Assembly: GCA_046703545.1 (NCBI GenBank)
Contig: JBJKSX010000053.1
Span: 90,697 to 154,696 of the forward strand
Direction: 5' to 3'
Length of the DNA stretch: 64,000 nt
Source: JAJZOM01 sp046703545
Lineage (GTDB): Archaea; Thermoplasmatota; Thermoplasmata; Thermoplasmatales; Thermoplasmataceae
Below the pieces are notes generated by a model. The model was not told the origin of the DNA and did not search any database. It saw only the letters and a program-made list of their open reading frames with translations. This document shows positions 17,605 through 25,137 of the stretch, one piece after another; the stretch's first letter is position 1, and the number at the start of each line of letters is the position of its first letter. The position numbers and the translations under genes were made by a program.

Positions 17605-18576
17605 TCAGTAGGTGTAGAAGCCCCTACCTGATTTTCTTCCGAGATAGCCTGCGTCAACCATTCTTTTCAGCAGGCCTGACGGCCTGTATTTCTGGTCGCC
17701 GAACTGTTCATGGAATAGGTTGCACACGTCGAGGGTCACATCAAGCCCAACCATGTCTGCCAGCTCCAGAGGCCCCATTGGCATTCCTGCACCTTTCTTC
17801 ATTGCAAGGTCAATATCTTCCTTGGATGCAGCCCCTTCATCCAGAAGGAACACAGCCTCATTGATCATTGGGACAAGCATCCTGTTCACCACAAACCCGG
17901 GGCTCTCCTTTACCTGGACGGGCACCATCTTTCCCCTGTGGTTGTTGAGGCCCCCTATGAATTCCAGAACTGACTCAACGTGCCCACTTTCAGTCAGCAG
18001 CGATGGCACTATCTCGACAAGCGGAAGCGTGTAGGGAGGGTTGAAGAAATGCGTTATGAGTATCCTTTCTGGGTTTTGTATTCCGGATGAGATGGATGTT
18101 ATGCTTATTGAGGAAGTGTTGGAAGCAATGATTGCATCCTTTCTGAGAACACTCGCCAGTTCACTGAATACCTCCTTCTTTATTTCCAGGCTTTCAAAGA
18201 CCGCTTCAATTGCCAGGTCTGCGTCTCTCAGGCTGCTGTAATCCAGGACAGGCTTTATTCTTGACATGAGATTTTCAAGATCTTTTTCAGAAAATGAAGG
18301 GGTGAAGCCGGAAAGGAATCCATTTTTCTGCTCATCCGTCAGGTTGATTCCCAGCTTCTCTATTCTTGAAAGCTCCTTCGACGCTTTCCCTGCCTCGTAT
18401 TTCACCAGAGACTTGCCGATTGACCGTATTCTGTCCAATCCGGCATCAAGCAGCTTCTGGCTTACCTCCTTGAGCATCACTTCATAACCATTGAACGCAA
18501 GCACTTCTGCGATTGCTGCTCCCATGTTTCCAGCCCCAATCACAGCTATCCTGCTGATTTTCTTATCTCCAGACAT
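17605..18576 (-). CDS. 3-hydroxyacyl-CoA dehydrogenase
   Basis: This enzyme oxidises L-3-hydroxyacyl-CoA with NAD+ in fatty-acid beta-oxidation or the reverse pathway. The 323-residue protein has an N-terminal Rossmann domain (IAVIGAGNMGAAIAEVLAFNG, 9-29), the catalytic ITHFFNPPYTLPLVEI histidine-glutamate motif and a C-terminal domain with GFVVNRMLVPMINEAV and MGPLELADMVGLD. It is a single-domain-pair enzyme without a fused hydratase. No other beta-oxidation gene is adjacent; methylcitrate-cycle genes 27 kb away could take propionyl-CoA from odd-chain substrates. Confidence 0.94.
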   Translation of the reverse strand: MSGDKKISRIAVIGAGNMGAAIAEVLAFNGYEVMLKEVSQKLLDAGLDRIRSIGKSLVKYEAGKASKELSRIEKLGINLTDEQKNGFLSGFTPSFSEKDLENLMSRIKPVLDYSSLRDADLAIEAVFESLEIKKEVFSELASVLRKDAIIASNTSSISITSISSGIQNPERILITHFFNPPYTLPLVEIVPSLLTESGHVESVLEFIGGLNNHRGKMVPVQVKESPGFVVNRMLVPMINEAVFLLDEGAASKEDIDLAMKKGAGMPMGPLELADMVGLDVTLDVCNLFHEQFGDQKYRPSGLLKRMVDAGYLGRKSGRGFYTY

Positions 18577-18686
18577 GGGTGGTGAAACTGCTCAAGATGT
18601 ATTTTAATTTCCCGGGCTTGGATTTTTAAAAATTTTGAAAACAAAAAGTTTATATTTTGTGATTTAACTTTCTAAATTGGTCATTT

Positions 18687-18824
18687 ATGTCCGCAAAGAA
18701 ATTGTCTAGAGATGACCTGGAAATTGCCAGCGGCGAAGAATTTGATAGAGTGGCTTTTGGAGATGGTGGGGAGGAGAATATTAAATCCTCAGGGCACCAC
18801 TCTGGTCCGGTCTCTGGGAAATAG
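18687..18824 (+). CDS. Possible 45-aa acidic small protein
   Basis: A short frame begins MSAKKLSRDDLEIASGEEFD and ends in GHHSGPVSGK before TAG. A clear TATA-like GTTTATATTTT (18649-18659) lies about 33 nt upstream of its ATG in otherwise A/T-rich DNA that serves no other plus-strand gene. Its last 36 nt overlap the 3' end of the convergent aspS. No family is recognised, and the length makes chance plausible. I keep it because of the promoter-like sequence and the protein-like start. Confidence 0.33.
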   Translation: MSAKKLSRDDLEIASGEEFDRVAFGDGGEENIKSSGHHSGPVSGK

Positions 18825-20078
18825 GGTCACTGACCTTATGTTGGGAATGCCCAATATGATCATGGTCAGCCGCTCAAGACCAAGCCCCCAGCCCGCATGC
18901 GGTGGCATGCCGAATCTGAAAGCCTTTATGTAAAAATCAAAATCGGAGGGGTTTAGGCCCTTCTCCAAAAATCTTTTTTCAAGCATTTCAGGATCATGCA
19001 CCCTCTGTGCCCCAGATGTTATCTCCTTTTCTCCAAACTGCAGATCGTATGAATTGGTCAGCTCCGGGTCATCAGGCTTTGGCATTGTGTAAAAAGCCCT
19101 GACCGACCCTGGCCATTCTGTGATGAAATAGAAGCTCTTGAACTCCTTTCCGATCTCCCTCAGATTCTCCGTGGAAAAATCCTCCCCGAAGTTGAATGAG
19201 ATTCCTTTCTTCTCAAGGAGCTCAACACATTTCTTATAGGTAATTCTCGGGAATGGGACCTCAGGTATTTCCAGTTCCTTTCCCAGCAGCTTCAATTCAT
19301 CCGACCTTGTGCGGACTACCTCTTCAATGCCGGACCTTACAGCGTTTTCAAGCATTCCCATTGCGTCATTGTGGTCGGAGAAGCTCATTTCTATGTCAAC
19401 AGACGTGAACTCGTTCAGATGCCTTGGCGTGTTGTGCTCCTCCGCCCGGAACGCAGGGCCAACCTCAAATACCCTGTCCATCCCAGATGACATGAGCATT
19501 TCCTTGTACAGCTGTGGGCTCTGGTTAAGGAACGTGTCCTTCTCAAAGTACTTGACCCTGAAAAGGTCAGCGCCCCCCTCAGTTGCAGCTGCCACGATCT
19601 TGGGAGTGTGAACTTCAACGAAGTTCTGCCCCATGAGGTATTTCCTCATTCCCCACAGGAGTGCGCTTTCTATCCTGAATATAAGGTTATTTTCAGGTTT
19701 CCTGAGGTCCAGGTACCTGTTGTTGAGCCTTGTGTCAAAATCAGCCTCTACGGGGTCATCTATTCCCAGAGGCAGAGGCGTGCCTGAACTGTTGAGGATC
19801 CGTGCCTCCTTTGCCTGCAGCTCAAGCCCGCTCTTTGCACCCGATTTCCTGTCGACTGTGCCACATATTTCCAGAACCGATTCCCGGTTCAGCCCAGACA
19901 CCTCCTCGTAGTTGGAAAGCGCTTCGGGCTTGAGTGTGACCTGGACCGTGCCTGTGTGGTCCCTTAGAACCATGAATGAGATCTTCTTGAGTTTTCTTAC
20001 GTCCTGTGCCCAGCCATTAAGCTTCACTTCGGCACCCTGTTCAATCCTGTCGAGATCGGCGATAAGGGTTCTTTGCAT
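18789..20078 (-). CDS. aspS: Aspartyl-tRNA synthetase, archaeal type
   Basis: AspRS charges tRNA-Asp. I start it at ATG 20078 (429 residues) because the family begins directly before the OB-fold anticodon-binding domain (residues 15-105); upstream in-frame codons to 20300 run into the divergent neighbour. The class II core shows RYLDLRKPENN, TPKIVAAATEGGADLF, FRAEEHNTPRHLNEF and the C-terminal GLGLERLTMIILG motif. A minus-strand TATA-like CTTTTATC near 20100-20107 is about 26 nt from the start. A longer frame through the nfeD promoter was rejected. Confidence 0.95.
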   Translation of the reverse strand: MQRTLIADLDRIEQGAEVKLNGWAQDVRKLKKISFMVLRDHTGTVQVTLKPEALSNYEEVSGLNRESVLEICGTVDRKSGAKSGLELQAKEARILNSSGTPLPLGIDDPVEADFDTRLNNRYLDLRKPENNLIFRIESALLWGMRKYLMGQNFVEVHTPKIVAAATEGGADLFRVKYFEKDTFLNQSPQLYKEMLMSSGMDRVFEVGPAFRAEEHNTPRHLNEFTSVDIEMSFSDHNDAMGMLENAVRSGIEEVVRTRSDELKLLGKELEIPEVPFPRITYKKCVELLEKKGISFNFGEDFSTENLREIGKEFKSFYFITEWPGSVRAFYTMPKPDDPELTNSYDLQFGEKEITSGAQRVHDPEMLEKRFLEKGLNPSDFDFYIKAFRFGMPPHAGWGLGLERLTMIILGIPNIRSVTLFPRDRTRVVP

Positions 20079-20128
20079 TGCTCCGCAATACACACCTGAG
20101 ATAAAAGAATTTAGAGCTTGGCTAAAAA

Positions 20129-20136
20129 TTATATAA
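20129..20136. promoter_or_regulatory. Symmetric TATA element between aspS and the nfeD-like gene
   Basis: TTATATAA is self-complementary, so it can serve either strand. On the plus strand it lies about 35 nt before ATG 20168. On the minus strand it would give aspS a leader of about 30 nt; a second aspS TATA candidate sits at 20100-20107. Confidence 0.5.
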
Positions 20137-20167
20137 GCTCTATTAGATGAAGACAGGAGAAGATACC

Positions 20168-21439
20168 ATGAAAGTCTCTGCTGTAGTATTGCTCCTGCTT
20201 CTTTCGCTTGTGGTCCTTTCTGCAGGGGTGAGCATGGCAAGTTCCTCGCAACAATCTGTGGTGGTGCTGAACCTTCATGAGGAAATAGACCCGGGGTCAT
20301 CCCATTTCATCAGCAGTTCCCTGGCGGGGGTCAACAAGCAGAACACCGTGGCGGTCGTCATAGACATGAACACCCCCGGCGGAATACTCCAGAACATGCT
20401 GGAGATGATAAATGCCATAAACCAGACCAGGGCACTGGGCATCCCGGTTTATACATACGTCCCCCAGTATGGGTTTGCTGCTTCTGCAGGATCTTACATC
20501 GCATTGGCTTCCACCCAAGTGTACATGGGCAATGCCACAGTGATCGGCCCCTCTACCCCAATAGTGGTGGGAGGAACCTCACTGGAGCAGAACCACACAG
20601 AGAATGCATTTATACAGTACATGTCGGCAATAGCCCTGGAGAATGGCCATAATGCAACTGCCGCTGCAATAATGGTGTCCCAGAACATAGCTTACACCGG
20701 AACCGAGGCGATTGCAAACGGCCTGGTTAATGGTTATTCCAGCAGCCTCACTTCATTCCTGAAGCTGAAGAACCTTAGCAGCTACCCTGTATTGACAGAG
20801 AATCCAGGCATATATGACAGCCTCTTGAGCTTCCTCAGCAACACCACTGTGGATGGAATGCTCATACTGGTAGGCTCCATCGCCATTTTCGCCGATATCT
20901 ATCACGGAACTGCCATCCTGACCATTGTGGGCATTACCCTGATTGCACTGGGGCTTGTGGGTGCAGAAATTGTCAGCGCCTCGCTTGTGGGCATAATTCT
21001 GGTGATCATGGGGGCAATGTTTATATTCCTCGAGGCAAAGACAGGACATGGTATTGCATTGATAGCAGGAGTGATCGTTTCGATATTTGGCACATTCATG
21101 CTCGCCTCACCATACCTTTCCAGCAACCCCGGCTACTCCCCTTCGCCATATGGGACTTATGACTACGTCATTGCGATCTCCATTGCTGTCATAGTCATTT
21201 TTGTGGGTTTCTTCGTGAGGAGAATTGCCATGTCACTTAGATCGAAGAAATATACCGGGGCTGAGGCCCTTATCGGCAAGCCTGCCATTGTGAAGAAGGA
21301 CCTGACTCCCAATGGAGTGGTCTCAGTCGAAGGAATTCAATGGCGGGCAAGGAGCGAAGACGGTTCCACAATCAAGAAAGGTGAGAAAGCAGAAGTGGTT
21401 TCAAGAGATGAACTGGTTCTGGTTGTCAGGGGAAAATGA
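20168..21439 (+). CDS. nfeD: NfeD/ClpP-type membrane serine protease homologue
   Basis: The 423-residue protein has a signal-like N-terminal helix (3-20), a ClpP-fold extracytoplasmic domain (about 30-195), several membrane helices (about 220-350) and a C-terminal OB-fold NfeD domain (365-423, GKPAIVKKDLTPNGVVSVEG). The nucleophile motif AASAG is present (Ser106), as is the MNTPGG motif. The catalytic lysine known from Pyrococcus PH1510 is not visible: there is no lysine between residues 57 and 199. Activity is therefore doubtful. I prefer ATG 20168 over 20147 because the hydrophobic signal begins there and GGAGA precedes it. No SPFH/stomatin gene is adjacent. Confidence 0.88.
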   Translation: MKVSAVVLLLLLSLVVLSAGVSMASSSQQSVVVLNLHEEIDPGSSHFISSSLAGVNKQNTVAVVIDMNTPGGILQNMLEMINAINQTRALGIPVYTYVPQYGFAASAGSYIALASTQVYMGNATVIGPSTPIVVGGTSLEQNHTENAFIQYMSAIALENGHNATAAAIMVSQNIAYTGTEAIANGLVNGYSSSLTSFLKLKNLSSYPVLTENPGIYDSLLSFLSNTTVDGMLILVGSIAIFADIYHGTAILTIVGITLIALGLVGAEIVSASLVGIILVIMGAMFIFLEAKTGHGIALIAGVIVSIFGTFMLASPYLSSNPGYSPSPYGTYDYVIAISIAVIVIFVGFFVRRIAMSLRSKKYTGAEALIGKPAIVKKDLTPNGVVSVEGIQWRARSEDGSTIKKGEKAEVVSRDELVLVVRGK

Positions 21440-21484
21440 TCTGATTCATACGTTTTATATGCACTTTTCAAATCAAGCTTGCAG

Positions 21485-22435
21485 ATGTCCAGATATATTC
21501 TAGGATTTGACGTGGGTGGAACCAAGATCTCCGCAGTTCTTGGGGACGATACAGGAAAGATATTGGGATCCATCAGAAAGCCCACTGTGAAGCATCTTGG
21601 AAGAAAGAAGCTGGCTGAGGACCTGATCCACATGGGCCATTCTCTCCTGGACAAGTACGGAATGAAGAAGCCAGACAGCATAGGAGTCACTTTTGCAGGG
21701 CTCGTGGACTCCGTGAGGGGAATAGTCCTTACTTCCCCGAACGTTCTGGGCCTCAAGAATCTCCCGGTCAAGAAAATACTTGAAGATGAGTTTGGAGCAG
21801 AAACCTTCCTGGAAAATGATGCAACGGCGGCCACCATAGCTGAACGGGTATTCGGAGAAGGCAGGAAACACGACAACTTCGTCTACCTGACATTGAGCAC
21901 CGGAATAGGCGGCGGCGCATTCCTTGATGGAAAACTTTACCGTGGAGCTCACGGAATGGCGGGTGAGATGGGGCACATGGTTGTGATGTCAAACGGCCCA
22001 GTGTGTGGATGCGGCAGAAGAGGCTGCCTTGAGGCCATAGCAAGTGGAAGGGGCATAGCCAGAAGGGTGGCCGAAAATGTCACCGCAGTAAAGGAATCAG
22101 AACTATATTCAAAAATCAGGCCTTCGGACATAGACGCGAGGAAGGTGTTTGAGTTCAAGAAGAAAGGTGACATGTTCTCGCAGCTGATTATCGAGGAAAC
22201 CGTGTATTATCTTGCAGTTGGGCTTGTCAACATCATAGACATATTTGATCCAGAAGTCCTGATTATAGGGGGCGGCATAGCCAATGCGGGTGAAGAGCTT
22301 TTCAGGCCTTTGAGAGCTGCCGTACAGGAAGAATTCAAGAGCATGAGGCGCCCCGTCAAGATACTCAGGGGACTGAGAAACGGGCACGACCTTTCCACAA
22401 TTGCCCTTCCGCTTTACAGGGAAAACGGCAACTGA
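21485..22435 (+). CDS. ROK-family glucokinase
   Basis: This probable ATP-dependent glucokinase has 316 residues from ATG 21485. It has the phosphate-binding LGFDVGGTKISAVL motif at the N-terminus, ENDATAATIAERVFG, STGIGGGAFLDGKLYRGAHGMAGEMGHM and the ROK zinc motif CGCGRRGCLEAIASGRGIA. A TATA box (TTTTATATG, 21453-21461) sits about 28 nt upstream of the ATG, so the message is near leaderless. Substrate could include other hexoses. The neighbouring MFS transporter starts 80 nt later, and a sugar-uptake link is possible but unproven. Confidence 0.92.
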   Translation: MSRYILGFDVGGTKISAVLGDDTGKILGSIRKPTVKHLGRKKLAEDLIHMGHSLLDKYGMKKPDSIGVTFAGLVDSVRGIVLTSPNVLGLKNLPVKKILEDEFGAETFLENDATAATIAERVFGEGRKHDNFVYLTLSTGIGGGAFLDGKLYRGAHGMAGEMGHMVVMSNGPVCGCGRRGCLEAIASGRGIARRVAENVTAVKESELYSKIRPSDIDARKVFEFKKKGDMFSQLIIEETVYYLAVGLVNIIDIFDPEVLIIGGGIANAGEELFRPLRAAVQEEFKSMRRPVKILRGLRNGHDLSTIALPLYRENGN

Positions 22436-22515
22436 AAGGATCATTACGCATTTACAAACTGTATAAATTGCCACATCTAAATACTCCCAGGAGCTTGGAC
22501 CTTGGGTGACCTTTA

Positions 22516-23724
22516 TTGAGCCTGGCCAGAAACAGTAAGTTCATAATCTTCAATGCGCGGCTTTCAGCAACAAATTTTGGCTACACCCTTTACATGATCA
22601 CGGTGCCCGCTTATGCATTCGTCCTTACAAGGAGCATCTTCTTCACCGGGCTCTCATTGCTTGTGGAATACGGCATATACTCGCTGACATTTTGGGCAGG
22701 CCCCATAACTGACAGGGTTAGGGACAAGAGATACATCATTTCATTATCGGAAGCGGGGATAGGAATTGCATCACTGGCACTTGCCTGGCTCATGCACTCG
22801 GGAAATGTTGACAGGTACATCTTCCTTCTCATTCTCGGAATAATTGCAGTTTTCTGGGATGTGGTGTGGACTGCAGACCACTCCGTCCTTCCATTGATTG
22901 TGAGTGATGGTGAACTCGCTAAAGCGAATGGGATAACCAATGCGATTGGCAATGGTCACGTCGCCGCCGGGCTTGCCGTGGGAGGCTTTCTTTTCGCTTA
23001 TGTAGGCGCCTACGGCTCAATGGTTCTTTACGCTGCCTCCATGTTCCTTTCGACAATGCTTGCAATGCTTATCCCGGTCATCGTGCCTGACGGAGAAAGA
23101 AACCTGGAAGCTGATTTTTTCAGTGGATGGAAATACATATTCAGGAACAACAGGAACCTTCTCAAACTGGCGTTGATCCTTGGCGTGTTCTCAACCTTTG
23201 CAAGTGTCCCGATCCTGGCAATGGCTGGCATTTTTGCCGGAAGCACCCCTCTCTGGTACTCTGTTTCTTTCTCATTCTTCTACATAGGGGCCATGCTTTC
23301 TGGATTTGCCCTGGGAAGATATTTTCCTTACAGGAGGATTGGAAAAGCACTGATAGTCTCTTACACCTTCACAGGGCTTCTGCTCATTGTTTCAGTGATG
23401 ATATCTTACAACCCTATCCTGGATGTGCCGGCATGGTTTGCACTTGGTTTCTTCTTCTCTGTTCACACCACGCTCAACACCGTTTACCTCCAGAAGGTTA
23501 CTGTGAAGGAAATGCTTGGCAGGACTGCGTCCAATCTCTATACCTTCAGGGGGATCACTACCGCTGCAGGGTCAATCATCTTTCCCGTGTTTATGGAGGC
23601 TCATGGAATAATACTGGTCTCTGAGATTTCAGGCATTCTGATTTGTTTGGGTTCGATCTTCATTTACATATTGTCGGCGGCAATCAGGAACCTTGGGATT
23701 AATAATGGATCGTTGGGAACGTGA
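22516..23724 (+). CDS. MFS transporter
   Basis: The 402-residue protein has about 12 membrane helices and the overall pattern of a major facilitator of the MFS_3/EntS type, including GPITDRVRDKRYI (the loop 2-3 motif A) near 56-68. It starts with TTG at 22516, preceded by GGGTGACC as ribosome-binding site. Substrate is unknown; the family includes drug and siderophore exporters. It follows the ROK kinase on the same strand, and its end converges on the AlkZ-like gene with a 13-nt gap. Confidence 0.88.
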   Translation: MSLARNSKFIIFNARLSATNFGYTLYMITVPAYAFVLTRSIFFTGLSLLVEYGIYSLTFWAGPITDRVRDKRYIISLSEAGIGIASLALAWLMHSGNVDRYIFLLILGIIAVFWDVVWTADHSVLPLIVSDGELAKANGITNAIGNGHVAAGLAVGGFLFAYVGAYGSMVLYAASMFLSTMLAMLIPVIVPDGERNLEADFFSGWKYIFRNNRNLLKLALILGVFSTFASVPILAMAGIFAGSTPLWYSVSFSFFYIGAMLSGFALGRYFPYRRIGKALIVSYTFTGLLLIVSVMISYNPILDVPAWFALGFFFSVHTTLNTVYLQKVTVKEMLGRTASNLYTFRGITTAAGSIIFPVFMEAHGIILVSEISGILICLGSIFIYILSAAIRNLGINNGSLGT

Positions 23725-23737
23725 ATTCAAGATTCTC

Positions 23738-24913
23738 TTAGACAACAGCCCCGAATTTCAGGTTGAGAGTCAACCCTTCATGGCCTGCAAATCCAGCAAA
23801 TTTGCGTTCCATTGCTTTCTTGCTCCTGTCGGAGAATTTTTCAAAAGGTTCAACCGTTATGTTCAGTGTTTTGCCCTTGATCCCCTTTTTCCAAATTCCC
23901 TTTGCAAATCCATCTATCAGTACTGTCGGCATGATGATCCCAGCCTGGATGGAGATTCTGCCCAGGTGATCATGGTTCAATATCCGGCTCTTGTCCTGAT
24001 AGCCCATTATCAGGCTGTCGAACCTCGGCAGAATGATTATGTGTGGAGGCTTGGGGTAATCTTTCTCTGGTTCGTCCGCAAAATAATGCTGTTCTGAAGA
24101 CCCTCCAACACTCTCATGGCTTATTTCCCCTTTCAGGCCTTCAAGGATCTGCTTCAGAGCAGATATCCTGTGCCCTGTCCAGTATGCAATGTCCTTGAGC
24201 GTGACGGGCCCGTACCTGGTTATGTATCTCGAAACGAGTTCCTTTGAATTGCCATAATAATTTGGGTCTCCCAGCTCATGGCCGAGCCAGTGTTTTGTGA
24301 CCATCCACAGGTTTCCAGAACCTTTCCTTCCAGCATTTGAGAGCAACCCGAGGTATGACAGCTCATAAATTCCCCTCCACGCGGGACCCATTATGGGCTC
24401 GCTTGACCACCCCCTTTCCAGTTTTCTGCGACCCTTCAGCCCCATGTTTTCAAGTTGGTCAGAAATGAAATTGTGAACGAAGTCTGTTGTAACTTTTCTT
24501 TTCCCAATTTCATCCAGCAACGGTTCATACAGCTTTCTGATCCTGATTTCCCTTTCTGGCACACCCAGTTGCTTTGCATATCTGTCGTATGACTGCAGGG
24601 CCCTTTCAACGGGTGACCCAAAGACATGAACGCTGTAATCTTTGGTGGGAAACGTGTGCACCGTTCCTCTGACCGTCCATGTTCGAGAAAGATCGCCCAT
24701 TGGCCTGAAGCTTGAAACAAGCTTTTTTTCAGAGAATCCTGTTGACCTGGACCAATATGACATATGGCTGTCACGGAAATTCTGGGAATTCACCCCGCAA
24801 AGGGCATCTGAAATGTCGACCAAGGATGATTTTCCACTTGCGGATTTCTTGAGGAATTGGTTGAATATCAGTTTAGAATTTAGTAACCTGAGGGTTTTCC
24901 TGTCCAGTGGCAT
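23738..24913 (-). CDS. AlkZ-like winged-helix DNA-binding protein (HTH_42)
   Basis: From ATG 24913 the protein has 391 residues and resembles the winged-helix family that includes the Streptomyces DNA glycosylase AlkZ. Visible features are several repeated winged helices, VSRYITRYGPVTLKDIAYWTG in the middle and the C-terminal ILPRFDSLIMGYQDKSRIL motif typical of the family. A role in DNA interstrand-crosslink or alkyl-base repair is possible by homology only. The longer frame to 25012 runs through the tRNA-Thr gene and was rejected. Confidence 0.82.
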   Translation of the reverse strand: MPLDRKTLRLLNSKLIFNQFLKKSASGKSSLVDISDALCGVNSQNFRDSHMSYWSRSTGFSEKKLVSSFRPMGDLSRTWTVRGTVHTFPTKDYSVHVFGSPVERALQSYDRYAKQLGVPEREIRIRKLYEPLLDEIGKRKVTTDFVHNFISDQLENMGLKGRRKLERGWSSEPIMGPAWRGIYELSYLGLLSNAGRKGSGNLWMVTKHWLGHELGDPNYYGNSKELVSRYITRYGPVTLKDIAYWTGHRISALKQILEGLKGEISHESVGGSSEQHYFADEPEKDYPKPPHIIILPRFDSLIMGYQDKSRILNHDHLGRISIQAGIIMPTVLIDGFAKGIWKKGIKGKTLNITVEPFEKFSDRSKKAMERKFAGFAGHEGLTLNLKFGAVV

Positions 24914-24965
24914 TGTATTGAAAAGGGTATTTCGGAAGTAGGTAAAGTATGTTTCAGATTGAAAA

Positions 24966-25038
24966 GCCGCCGACGGGATTCGATCCCGCGACCTTGTGCT
25001 TACCAAGCACACGCTCTACCAGGCTGAGCTACGACGGC
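24966..25038 (-). tRNA. tRNA-Thr (anticodon GGT)
   Basis: A complete 73-nt cloverleaf is read on the minus strand. The 7-bp acceptor stem (GCCGTCG with CGGCGGC, one G-U), D-arm GCTC...GAGC, anticodon stem TGTGC/GCACA with loop TTGGTAA, and T-arm GCGGG-ATCGAAT-CCCGT all form. The anticodon GGT reads threonine ACC/ACU. No intron; the CCA is not encoded. Confidence 0.95.
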
Positions 25039-25137
25039 AGCCCTACGTGATGATTTGGTAGCTATAAAATTTTTTAGGAATACTTGATTAGTTAAGTTGA
25101 CAAATTTCTTTAACTGCGATGAACATGGGTTAAGACG

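Noticed and set aside
20079..20300. N-terminal extension of aspS by 74 codons
   Set aside because: It crosses the divergent promoter and the start of the nfeD-like gene. The OB-fold domain begins right after ATG 20078.
24914..25012. N-terminal extension of the AlkZ-like gene
   Set aside because: It runs through the 3' part of the tRNA-Thr gene; the family start is the ATG at 24913.
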